From positions 1-5,803 of the forward strand of contig MGRJ01000019.1 of assembly GCA_001798135.1 (NCBI GenBank): a stretch of DNA of 5,803 nt. The letters are read 5' to 3'. The notes below the pieces were generated by a model, which did no database searches, was not told the DNA's origin, and worked only from the letters and a program-made list of their open reading frames with translations. This document shows positions 1-5,803 of the stretch, one piece after another. A program made the position numbers and the translations under genes. Position 1 is the stretch's first letter. Each line of letters starts with the position of its first letter. This DNA comes from Deltaproteobacteria bacterium RIFCSPHIGHO2_02_FULL_40_28 (lineage in GTDB: Bacteria > UBA10199 > 2-12-FULL-40-28).

Positions 1-149
1 GAATTTAAAAGGAAAGGCCTTAGTTATTTGGTTTTCTCTCGATTCAGACCGTGGGGGAGTGCGCTGGAAACGATTTGGACACAAGATTATTTAGGGGGTT
101 ATTAAGAATAAACTTGACCCCTCTAATTCAAAGAACTAGGGCTTTTTTT
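1..149. other. 5' leader, no gene recognised
   Basis: No convincing gene is seen here. The reading frame of the large gene is closed by a TAA at 6-8 and is open from there on, so a GTG at 51 could formally start a longer product with 33 extra residues. Those residues are polar, do not resemble a leader, and the GTG at 51 has no purine-rich ribosome-binding sequence before it. The segment contains an AAGGCCTT palindrome near 13-20 and a weak AT hairpin (TTATT/AATAA, 99-111). No convincing -35/-10 pair, terminator or riboswitch was found, so the promoter may lie upstream of the window. Confidence 0.5.
138..141 (+). promoter_or_regulatory. weak ribosome-binding site for the GTG start at 150
   Basis: AGGG lies eight bases before GTG 150. 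It is only a short Shine-Dalgarno match, but it is better placed than anything before the alternative starts GTG 51 or ATG 162. It supports choosing the start that puts the hydrophobic signal peptide at the N terminus. Confidence 0.35.
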
Positions 150-218
150 GTGAAGTCCTTCATGCGTTTTTTCCTCGGTTCTTTTCTTCTTTTTCTTTTT
201 ATTTCCCAAACACCTGCA
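150..218 (+). other. Sec signal peptide
   Basis: The segment starts MKSFMRFF, with two positive charges, followed by the hydrophobic run LGSFLLFLFI. It ends in TPA before DELED, a plausible signal peptidase I site after Ala56. There is no Cys at the cleavage point, so it is not a lipoprotein signal. It indicates export across the inner membrane. No C-terminal sorting or anchoring motif is visible, but the natural C terminus seems to be missing. Confidence 0.85.
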
Positions 219-3200
219 GATGAACTTGAAGATACGGTTCTTTATGGAGAAGATTCCATTGATTTGCGAGCTGAAACTTCAGTGAGTGGTGGTAATCTTT
301 TTTCGGGTGGAGATTTACAAGTTGGAATTGGGGGAGAAATTACAGGGGATGTTTACGTATATGAAACCCTCACTCTTTCTGATGCCAGTTTAATTACAGG
401 GGATGTCTTTGTTGGTATTGAAGCTATTTTGAATGGCTCGGCTTCTATTACAGGAGATTTAACTGAAGGTGTTGTTGATTTTCCTGAAGTTTCTATTCCT
501 TCCTACGAATCTGTTCCTGGAGCTAGAAATTTTACGATAAGAGCCAGTCAAACTCGAATTTTAAGAGAAGGAAGTTTTAACAATATCAGTGTTGCTGATG
601 GAGCCACCCTTATTTTAGCAGGGGGAACCTACCAGATTAATCGTCTTATTTTATCTTCCACATCTACAGTAGTTGTGAATGCACCCAGTATTTTAATTTC
701 AGCCCTGGCTTTTAATTGGGGGGCAGAGGATGTGCAATTTACAGGAACTGCAAGTGCGGCCTACGATTTTATTTTGTACACTCCTTCAGCAAGTACAAGT
801 ACCATTCAAAGAGATGCTTATTTTGAAGGGATATTGTATGCACCGGAAGGTCCTCTCCGAGTAGCTACGGGGGCTTATGCAAAGGGAGTTTTTAAAGCCT
901 TGAGTATTTTGGTTTATCCCACAGCCCTTGTTGAGTGGTCTTCTGAAGAACCCCCATGCGTTCCTGAAGTTGAAATTTGTGATGATGGGGTTGATCAAGA
1001 TTGTGATGAGGTGGATCAAGTTTGTGCCGATCTTGATGCCGATGGGGATGGTTTTACGACGAATACAGGAGATTGTGATGATGCTAGAAGCGATGTAAAT
1101 CCTTTGGCCTCTGAACTTTGTGATGGCATTGATAATAACTGTGATGGCCTTATAGATGATGCAACAGCACTTGATACATCACTTTGGTATCCTGATACAG
1201 ATGGTGATGGTTTTGGTCTGGCAGGCTCACCACAAGTGGCGTGTTCTCAACCTGCCGGTTATGTTTCAAGCAGCACAGATTGCGATGATACCCATGCCGA
1301 GGCAAATCCTGCGGGAGTCGAAGTGTGTGATGCTTTGGATAATGATTGTGATGGAGAAATAGATGATGATGAAGAAGTCCCCGATTGTGAAGATGGAATA
1401 ACCCTTCCTTCTAATCCAGAAGATATTGCTACAGAAGTAGATTCCACAACAGCTGGATCATCCACTGCAAGCACTGCTTTTCTTTACGAAGGAGAAGGTG
1501 CCACTCAAACGGGAGTAGCCGAGGGAACAATTGATATTTCGGAAGCCGCCGTGATACGTGGGCAAGTTTTTGATTCCAGTTCCAATTCCTTAGCTGGGGT
1601 TACCATCAACATTCTAGATCATACTGAATTTGGATCTACTCTCACGCGAGAAGATGGCAGCTTTGATTTTGTTCTCAATGGAGGGGGAGTGTTTACGGTT
1701 AACTTTGAGAAGGATGGTTATTTTTCGGTTCAGCGTCAAGTGTATGCTCCTTGGCAAGATTATGTCTGGGTTCAAGACGTGGTTCTTTTGGTTGCCGATA
1801 GTGTTGTAACCAGTATTGATCTTTCTGTCATGACAGAAATGGAAGTGGCCCAAGGAAGCAGTGTTACTGATGATTCTGGAACAAGACAGGCTACACTCCT
1901 TGTTCCCCAAGGAATTACCGCTCAAATGGAGCTTCCCGATGGAACAACTCAATCAACAAGTACACTCAATATTCGGGCCACTGAATATACCAGTGGAGCT
2001 ACGGGCGAAAGTGCCATGCCTGGGAACCTTCCTCCCACCAGTGCTTTTACCTATGCCGTTGAGTTTAGCATTGATGAAGCCACAGAAGTAGATGCAACAA
2101 ATGTTACTTTTAGTGAACCCTTAATTTTTCATCTCGATAATTTTCTTAACTTTCCTGTGGGAGAAGCTGTTCCCCTTGGTTATTACGATAAAGAAGCTGG
2201 CGCTTGGATCCCTTCAGAAAATGGAATTGTGATTGAAATTCTTTCCATCACCGATGGTTTAGCCGATTTAGACCTTGATGGCAGTGGAGTGGCAGCTGAT
2301 GCAGCCGCTCTTTCGGAATTAGGAGTGACCGACGCTGAGAGGGAAAAACTTGGTTCTTTGTATATAGCAGGCACTAGCCTGTGGAGGGTAAAAATTCCTC
2401 ATCTCACTCCCTGGGATTGCAACTGGCCCTTTGGCTCCCCCGATGATGCTGTGGCTCCTACACTGGCTTCCTTGCCCCCAGGGGCGCCTATTGATGATCC
2501 TTCCTGCCAGGGAGGTTCAATCATTGAGTGTGAAAATCAAACCTTGGGTGAAATGATTTCCATTGTTGGCACTTCTTATGCTCTTGTCTATCGAAGTGAT
2601 CGTGTACCAGGACGTGGGGCTGGGTATACGGTAGAAATTCCCTTAAGTGGTGATAGCATTTCCACGAGTCTCAAAAGAATTGAAGTTGAGATTTATGCGG
2701 CAGGGCTTAAAGAAACCGCCAGTGTTGATGCCACAACCAATGCTACCTACACCTATACTTGGGATGGAATTGATGCCTATGGGCGTGCTCTGCAGGGAGG
2801 ACAAAAACTGACTGTCCGTGTTGGCTATGTGTACGATCAGGTTTATGTGAGTGCCGCAGATGCATTTGAAATGAGTTTTGCTAATTTTGGAGACACAACA
2901 GAAATTATTGGTGACAGAACTCGCCGAGAAATTACTTTTTGGCAAAAGCAAACCCGCACCATTGGTGGTTTTAACGCAGCTTCCTTAAAAATGGGCGGAT
3001 GGAGCATAAGCCCTCATCATTTTTATGATCCTACTTCTAGAACCCTTTACTTAGGTGATGGAAGAAGGCGGCAAGTAGATGAAGTTGAAAAAATTATCAC
3101 AACCATTGCTGGGGATGGAACCTGTGTTTCTGGAGATGCAGTTGGAGATGGGGAAGATGCAACAGATTCTGTTTTATGTAAACCAATCGGACTTGCTGCT

Positions 3201-5759
3201 GATGCTGAGGGGAATATTTATGTTTCTAACGATTACAACCATCGCATCAGAAAAATTTCTACGGAGGGCATCATAACAACTATTGCAGGAACAGGAGTAA
3301 GAGGATCCACTGGGGATGGCGGCCCAGCAACCTCAGCCAAACTTAATGAAGCCAAGGGCCTATCTGTTGATACCGATGGTAATCTTTATTTTGCTGATTA
3401 TGGAAATCATAAAGTTAGAAAAGTGGATGCTGGTGGTACCATTACCACCATTGCCGGTACAGGCACGGCTGGCTTTAGTGGAGATGGAGGGGAGGCTGCT
3501 TCTGCACAACTTTATCATCCCGTTGATACTACCCTGGATGATCAGGGAAATTTGTACATTTTAGATGCTGGAAATTATCGCATTCGAAAAGTGACATTAG
3601 ATGGAAGCATTACAACCATTGCGGGTAACGGAGATAATAATGACAATGGTGATAACAACCCTGCCATCAATGCCGAGCTTTGTTACTATGTGACAACCAC
3701 TGGTTATGCGGGGATAGATGTGGATTATCAAGGAAATATTTATTATGCCGATGGGGTATGTGATAAGGTTCGTAAAATCACTCCCGATGGAATTATTACT
3801 ACAATTGTTGGGGGAGATAATTATGCCACTGAAGTGGGAGATGGGGGCCCCGCTACCGAAGCTAATATTGATGGAACTTACGATGTGGTTGTAGATGATG
3901 TGGGTAATTTATATGTGATTGATGGTGATAATAATCGCATTCGAAAAGTAACCCCTGATGGGGTTATTACAACAGTAGCTGGTAATGGAGAGCGTGGTTT
4001 TGCTGGTGATGATGGGTTAGCAACTGATGCGGAAATTTATTCACCCTATGCCATGGCCCTTGATCCCAGAGGAAATCTCTATGTGCCCTCGTATAGTTAT
4101 CATCGTATTCGAAAAATTTATTCACCCTTTGAAAAATATTCTGGGGATCACATTATTATTTCTTCAGAGGATGGAACAGAAATTTACGAATTTAATGAAA
4201 CAGGTCGCCATTTAAATACGCTTCATCCTTTAACAGGCCAAACACTTCTTAGTTTTACCTATAACGAAAGTGGTTTTTTAACTTCAATAACAGACGGAGA
4301 TGGTAATGTTGTTACTTTGAATCGTGATGGAAATAATAATTTAACTTCCATTGTTGCACCACATGGACAGGAAACCATTGTTGCTCTTGATGCAAATGGT
4401 TATCTTAATAGTGTAGAAAATCCTGAAGCAGAAACTTATACACTTCTTCACGATGCCACTGGTCTTTTAACAGAATTTACGACTCCTGAAAATAATACAA
4501 CCACTTTTGATTATGATGATTTGGGATATTTAATTTTGGATTTAGATTCTTTAGGTGGATCTAAATCTTTGTTTCGTTCAGGTGCGGATGATAATTTTAC
4601 AGTAACACTCACAACATCATTGGGTTTAGAAACCATTTATTCGGTTGAAGTGGGTACAGATAAAAGCACAACACGCACGATAATCAATCCAAGTGGTTTA
4701 GTAACAGAAACAGTGATTGCAACAAATGGAACCAAGGCCATTACTTATCCGAATGGAGTTACTCAAACCGTCGAAGACGGTCCGGATCCACGTTTTGGAA
4801 TGCAGGCCCCGGTTTTAGAAAGTAATACGATATCTACCCCCGCTAGCCTTGTGTTTACAATGGAGACAGAGCGTTCTATTTCGTTAACAGATCCAGATGA
4901 TTATTTGAGTCTCTCATTTCAAACTGATACCACAATTATAAATGGTCGAAGCTATACCCAAAGTTTTGATGCTTCCAATGATCAATTAACGACAACATCT
5001 CCTGAAGGGCGGCAGGTGGTGAGTGATATTGATGACCAGGGAAGAATTACAAATTTGGATGTTGCAGGCTTAGATGCGATTAGTTTTAGTTATGATGCTT
5101 CTGGTAGGCTTGATATTATTGAAGAAGCCAGTGATGGAAGCAGAACTTATAATCTTGACTATGATACAAATGGATTTTTGGATACGATAACAGATCCTTT
5201 ATCTCGCCAAACAACTTTTGATTATGATGCTGCGGGAAGGGTAGTTACCCAAACCCTGCCCGATGCCAGGCAAATTACGTATACCTACGATGCCAATGGA
5301 AACCTTGAAACCATTACTCCTCCTGGAAAACCTGCTCATAGTTTTGGTTACAATGAACTAGACTACCAAGAAGATTATATCCCCCCTCCCTTGGGAGGGG
5401 GTGCAGGGGGCGGGGCTCTTCACTATGATTATAACTTAGATCATCAGTTAGATTTAGTTACTCGTCCTGACGGTACCACAATCGATTTGGAATATGACAC
5501 CGGTGGAAGGCTTGCAACTGTAGCAACATCGGCTGGAACAACCTTTTATGATTATAATATTACGACGGGTCAGTTGGATACGATAACAACTCCCACTTCC
5601 GAAACTCTCACTTATGCCTTCGATGGTTTTTTGCCCACTATCACCACTTGGTCTGGCACTATTTCCGGTAGCATCACAAAAGCATACGACGATAATTTCT
5701 GGATAACGAATTTGTCATACATGGACCCGCCCGTTTGCAAGAGGAAAGTTTTTGAATAG
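150..5759 (+). CDS. secreted teneurin-like RHS/YD-repeat giant protein, C terminus apparently truncated
   Basis: Large exported protein, 1869 residues from GTG 150. Residue numbers here and in other entries count from the alternative GTG at 51, so GTG 150 is residue 34. Domains in order: signal peptide 34-56; beta-helical domain 57-297; MopE-type Cys/Asp-rich motifs 303-446; linker 447-500; carboxypeptidase-regulatory-like sandwich 501-582; FN-plug-like region 583-1014; six-blade NHL propeller 1015-1356; YD-repeat shell from about 1375 to 1889. In known relatives (teneurins, TcC toxins, RHS proteins) the YD repeats form a hollow barrel that encloses a C-terminal domain, and the NHL and FN-plug parts pack against it. 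A surface or secreted role in adhesion, cell contact or toxin delivery is inferred, not shown. The RHS-associated core, the DPxGL-like boundary and any toxin tip are missing. The last 13 residues (from Y1890) look foreign, so the gene may be interrupted and non-functional, or its end may have been replaced. The family assignment is firm; the function is not. ATG 162 is another possible start. Confidence 0.92.
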   Translation: MKSFMRFFLGSFLLFLFISQTPADELEDTVLYGEDSIDLRAETSVSGGNLFSGGDLQVGIGGEITGDVYVYETLTLSDASLITGDVFVGIEAILNGSASITGDLTEGVVDFPEVSIPSYESVPGARNFTIRASQTRILREGSFNNISVADGATLILAGGTYQINRLILSSTSTVVVNAPSILISALAFNWGAEDVQFTGTASAAYDFILYTPSASTSTIQRDAYFEGILYAPEGPLRVATGAYAKGVFKALSILVYPTALVEWSSEEPPCVPEVEICDDGVDQDCDEVDQVCADLDADGDGFTTNTGDCDDARSDVNPLASELCDGIDNNCDGLIDDATALDTSLWYPDTDGDGFGLAGSPQVACSQPAGYVSSSTDCDDTHAEANPAGVEVCDALDNDCDGEIDDDEEVPDCEDGITLPSNPEDIATEVDSTTAGSSTASTAFLYEGEGATQTGVAEGTIDISEAAVIRGQVFDSSSNSLAGVTINILDHTEFGSTLTREDGSFDFVLNGGGVFTVNFEKDGYFSVQRQVYAPWQDYVWVQDVVLLVADSVVTSIDLSVMTEMEVAQGSSVTDDSGTRQATLLVPQGITAQMELPDGTTQSTSTLNIRATEYTSGATGESAMPGNLPPTSAFTYAVEFSIDEATEVDATNVTFSEPLIFHLDNFLNFPVGEAVPLGYYDKEAGAWIPSENGIVIEILSITDGLADLDLDGSGVAADAAALSELGVTDAEREKLGSLYIAGTSLWRVKIPHLTPWDCNWPFGSPDDAVAPTLASLPPGAPIDDPSCQGGSIIECENQTLGEMISIVGTSYALVYRSDRVPGRGAGYTVEIPLSGDSISTSLKRIEVEIYAAGLKETASVDATTNATYTYTWDGIDAYGRALQGGQKLTVRVGYVYDQVYVSAADAFEMSFANFGDTTEIIGDRTRREITFWQKQTRTIGGFNAASLKMGGWSISPHHFYDPTSRTLYLGDGRRRQVDEVEKIITTIAGDGTCVSGDAVGDGEDATDSVLCKPIGLAADAEGNIYVSNDYNHRIRKISTEGIITTIAGTGVRGSTGDGGPATSAKLNEAKGLSVDTDGNLYFADYGNHKVRKVDAGGTITTIAGTGTAGFSGDGGEAASAQLYHPVDTTLDDQGNLYILDAGNYRIRKVTLDGSITTIAGNGDNNDNGDNNPAINAELCYYVTTTGYAGIDVDYQGNIYYADGVCDKVRKITPDGIITTIVGGDNYATEVGDGGPATEANIDGTYDVVVDDVGNLYVIDGDNNRIRKVTPDGVITTVAGNGERGFAGDDGLATDAEIYSPYAMALDPRGNLYVPSYSYHRIRKIYSPFEKYSGDHIIISSEDGTEIYEFNETGRHLNTLHPLTGQTLLSFTYNESGFLTSITDGDGNVVTLNRDGNNNLTSIVAPHGQETIVALDANGYLNSVENPEAETYTLLHDATGLLTEFTTPENNTTTFDYDDLGYLILDLDSLGGSKSLFRSGADDNFTVTLTTSLGLETIYSVEVGTDKSTTRTIINPSGLVTETVIATNGTKAITYPNGVTQTVEDGPDPRFGMQAPVLESNTISTPASLVFTMETERSISLTDPDDYLSLSFQTDTTIINGRSYTQSFDASNDQLTTTSPEGRQVVSDIDDQGRITNLDVAGLDAISFSYDASGRLDIIEEASDGSRTYNLDYDTNGFLDTITDPLSRQTTFDYDAAGRVVTQTLPDARQITYTYDANGNLETITPPGKPAHSFGYNELDYQEDYIPPPLGGGAGGGALHYDYNLDHQLDLVTRPDGTTIDLEYDTGGRLATVATSAGTTFYDYNITTGQLDTITTPTSETLTYAFDGFLPTITTWSGTISGSITKAYDDNFWITNLSYMDPPVCKRKVFE
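219..941 (+). other. N-terminal beta-helical domain (DUF7305/bactofilin-like)
   Basis: Residues 57-297 are rich in short beta strands with Gly, Asn and Thr/Ser turns. Phrases such as ATLILAGGTYQINRLIL, VVVNAPSILIS and FEGILYAPEGPLRV, and then an AKGVFKALSI strand, follow the pattern of beta-helical domains found in surface and pilus-associated proteins (DUF7305-like). That pattern pairs 'thing-building' strands with a late 'G-x-hydrophobic-YAP' motif. The first part contains three regular ITGD rungs, listed separately. The role is probably structural or adhesive at the cell surface. The family match is from recall of the pattern and is moderate; the beta-helix prediction is stronger. Confidence 0.6.
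339..500 (+). repeat. three 18-residue (54-bp) ITGD beta-helix rungs
   Basis: ITGDVYV, ITGDVFV and ITGDLTE begin at residues 97, 115 and 133, an exact 18-residue spacing. At the DNA level ATTACAGGGGATGT occurs at 339 and 393, and ATTACAGGAGATTT at 447. Eighteen residues per turn is typical of a regular beta-helix or beta-solenoid, as in bactofilins. The third copy is the most diverged, and the pattern dissolves into the Pro-rich segment after it. The repeat probably arose by short tandem duplication. Confidence 0.75.
957..1388 (+). other. MopE-type putative metal-binding motifs, two full units
   Basis: Residues 303-446 contain the pattern D-x-D-G-D-G-F, then DCDD, then NP, then E-x-CD-x-x-DN-x-CDG-x-IDD. 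It occurs twice in full (DADGDGF...LCDGIDNNCDGLIDD and DTDGDGF...VCDALDNDCDGEIDDD). A partial first half, EICDDGVDQDCD, precedes them. This is the 'putative metal-binding motif' family named after the Methylococcus MopE copper-binding surface protein. The DxDGDG loops also resemble calcium-binding loops. The even spacing of Cys suggests disulfides in an exported protein. Metal binding is inferred from the family. Such modules are frequent in secreted proteins of Myxococcota and related bacteria. Confidence 0.88.
1551..1796 (+). other. carboxypeptidase-regulatory-like beta-sandwich
   Basis: Residues 501-582 begin VIRGQVFDSSSNSLAGVTINI, continue with TREDGSFDFVLNGGG and FTVNFEKDGYFSVQRQV, and end with the strand DVVLLV. 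The 'G-x-V-x-D...L-x-G-V-x-I', 'T-x-x-D-G-x-F' and 'V-x-F-x-K-x-G-Y' steps are the signature of CarboxypepD_reg/transthyretin-like domains, which act as structural spacers. A similar domain precedes the FN-plug in teneurins, so its position here fits. It follows an Asp/Ser/Thr-rich linker (447-500). Confidence 0.82.
1797..3092 (+). other. teneurin-type FN-plug region, bacterial RHS version
   Basis: Residues 583-1014. The first half (ATLLVPQGITAQMELPDG, FLNFPVGEAVPLGYYD, ending PWDCNWPFG at W788) is a segment that I recall as recurrent in bacterial NHL-RHS proteins. The second half lines up with teneurins: LVYRSDR at 845-851 (teneurin LVYLSSR), YTWDGIDAYG at 902-911 (teneurin FIWDKTDAYG), FWQKQT at W964 (teneurin LWEKRT), MGGWSISPHH from 981 (teneurin MGGWTLDKHH) and LYLGDGRRR at 999-1007 (teneurin LYKGNG). 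In teneurins this part plugs the base of the YD barrel. The teneurin motifs are quoted from memory of the family; an alignment would settle it. Confidence 0.8.
3093..4118 (+). repeat. six NHL repeats forming a beta-propeller
   Basis: Residues 1015-1356. The signature GN-(I/L)-Y-x-x-(x)5-(R/V)-x-RK-(I/V) occurs six times, starting at residues 1056, 1112, 1168, 1230, 1287 and 1343 (IYVSNDYNHRIRKI, LYFADYGNHKVRKV, LYILDAGNYRIRKV, IYYADGVCDKVRKI, LYVIDGDNNRIRKV, LYVPSYSYHRIRKI). Each copy except the last is followed by G-x-ITT-(I/V)-xG and a GDGG-like turn. Spacing is 56 residues, except 62 before the fourth copy. Six blades suit a closed propeller, a protein- or ligand-binding platform in the family. 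Two blades carry extra Cys pairs (1025/1043 and 1211/1237), perhaps disulfides. Confidence 0.92.
4170..5717 (+). repeat. RHS/YD-repeat shell, incomplete
   Basis: Residues 1374-1889. It opens with GTEIYEFNETGRHLNTL, the usual entry motif after the NHL propeller in RHS proteins and teneurins. YD units follow at about residues 1402 (FTYNESGFL), 1486 (FDYDDLGYL), 1679 (FSYDASGRL), 1702, 1723 (FDYDAAGRV), 1744 (YTYDANGNL), 1765, 1792, 1813 (LEYDTGGRL), 1833 and 1877 (KAYDDNFWI). The later units are 20-23 residues apart, except for the 27-residue step at 1765-1792. The diverged stretch between 1500 and 1678 matches the irregular part seen in teneurins. The YDDNFWITNLS end resembles teneurin YDNSFRVTSM, which in that family lies well before the C terminus, so a large part of the shell is absent. 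Confidence 0.88.
5382..5415 (+). repeat. GC-rich palindrome followed by a four-run G tract, in frame
   Basis: CCCCCTCCC at 5382-5390 and GGGAGGGGG at 5393-5401 form perfect 9-bp arms around a TT loop. The G runs at 5393-5395, 5397-5401, 5406-5410 and 5412-5415, with loops of 1, 4 and 1 bases, satisfy the usual G-quadruplex pattern on the plus strand. The surrounding gene is AT-rich. The tract is translated as IPPPLGGGAGGGA between two YD units. It may be a dispersed palindromic repeat inserted in frame, or a low-complexity expansion of a natural PPxLG turn. Confidence 0.7.
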
Positions 5760-5785
5760 GAATGGTTTGGTTTGCTGTCATACAT
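5713..5785. repeat. 10-bp direct repeat TGTCATACAT at the RHS break
   Basis: The two copies are at 5713-5722 and 5776-5785, 63 bp apart. The first straddles the point where YD similarity ends (Ser1889, 5715-5717). On the minus strand both read ATGTATGACA in the same frame. The repeat could be a junction signature of an insertion or recombination, or an internal repeat of an incoming element. A 10-bp match so close by is unlikely to be chance, but the window stops too soon to tell which. Confidence 0.6.
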
Positions 5786-5803
5786 CCGGCTTGTTTGTGG
5801 ACT
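5718..5803. other. non-RHS sequence after the break, possible edge of an inserted element
   Basis: The reading frame adds YMDPPVCKRKVFE and stops at TAG 5757-5759. None of the three forward frames continues with YD or RHS-core motifs, so a simple frameshift does not explain the loss. On the minus strand the sequence is open from the right edge through two in-frame MYD motifs. That minus-strand frame then runs into the antisense of the RHS gene and ends at a stop near 5617-5619. No hairpin with a U-run that would act as a terminator is seen. The element type is not recognisable from 86 bases. Confidence 0.45.

Noticed and set aside
75-105. Possible promoter: TTGGAC at 75-80 with TATTAA at 100-105
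   Set aside because: The -35 match is poor and the 19-base spacer is long. This is not better than chance in AT-rich sequence.
96-120. Possible leader hairpin with GGGGT/ACCCC ends and an inner TTATT/AATAA pair
   Set aside because: The stems are short, AT-rich and poorly registered with each other. No U-run or riboswitch core motif accompanies them.
786-1019. Minus-strand open frame of 77 codons opposite the beta-helix and MopE region
   Set aside because: It lies wholly antisense to a well-supported coding region, has no recognisable domain, and has a composition expected of the complementary strand.
1614-1952. Minus-strand open frame of 112 codons
   Set aside because: It is antisense to the carboxypeptidase-like domain and shows no family resemblance. 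It is a shadow of the main gene.
2643-2951. Minus-strand open frame of 102 codons
   Set aside because: It is antisense to the FN-plug region, whose plus-strand motifs are clear. No independent coding evidence was found.
3316-3564. Plus-strand alternative-frame open frame of 82 codons in the NHL region
   Set aside because: It is an out-of-frame reading of repetitive NHL codons. The hydrophobic Leu/Ile bias is what a frame shift of this repeat gives.
5382-5415. Rho-independent terminator at the GC palindrome
   Set aside because: The stem is followed by G runs, not a T run, and the reading frame continues through it for more than 300 bases with good YD motifs.
5718-5803. A simple frameshift as the cause of the early stop
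   Set aside because: Translating the other two forward frames after 5717 gives no YD or RHS-core motif, so the sequence itself changes rather than the frame.

Overview
The window holds essentially one gene: a very large plus-strand coding region ending at 5759, preceded by about 150 bases of leader and followed by only 44 bases. It encodes a secreted, multi-domain giant of the RHS/YD-repeat family. The order of domains is: signal peptide; a beta-helical adhesin- or pilus-like domain with an exact 18-residue repeat; a Cys/Asp-rich module of the MopE 'putative metal-binding motif' type; a short low-complexity linker; a carboxypeptidase-regulatory-like beta-sandwich; a long region matching the FN-plug part of teneurins and their bacterial relatives; a six-bladed NHL propeller; and a YD-repeat shell. 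From the carboxypeptidase-like domain onward this is the same order as in the extracellular part of animal teneurins.

The 3' end is the odd part. YD-repeat similarity runs to about 5717 and then stops. The last 13 residues and the bases after the stop do not look like RHS sequence in any frame, and the usual C-terminal part (the rest of the shell, the RHS-associated core with its DPxGL-like boundary, and a variable tip) is absent. A 10-bp direct repeat (TGTCATACAT) occurs at the break and again 63 bp later. The gene is probably interrupted by an insertion or rearrangement, and the sequence from about 5713 on is probably the edge of something else that continues beyond the window.

Inside the YD region, a GC-rich palindrome and a four-run G tract (5382-5415) stand out from the AT-rich gene. 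They are read through in frame as a Pro/Gly-rich loop.

Organism: a bacterium with moderately low GC. Signal peptide plus MopE-type motifs plus RHS/NHL giants is a combination common in Myxococcota, Bdellovibrionota and other former Deltaproteobacteria and related uncultured lineages. This placement is an inference from domain content only. No RNA gene, CRISPR array, complete insertion sequence, toxin domain or immunity gene is visible.
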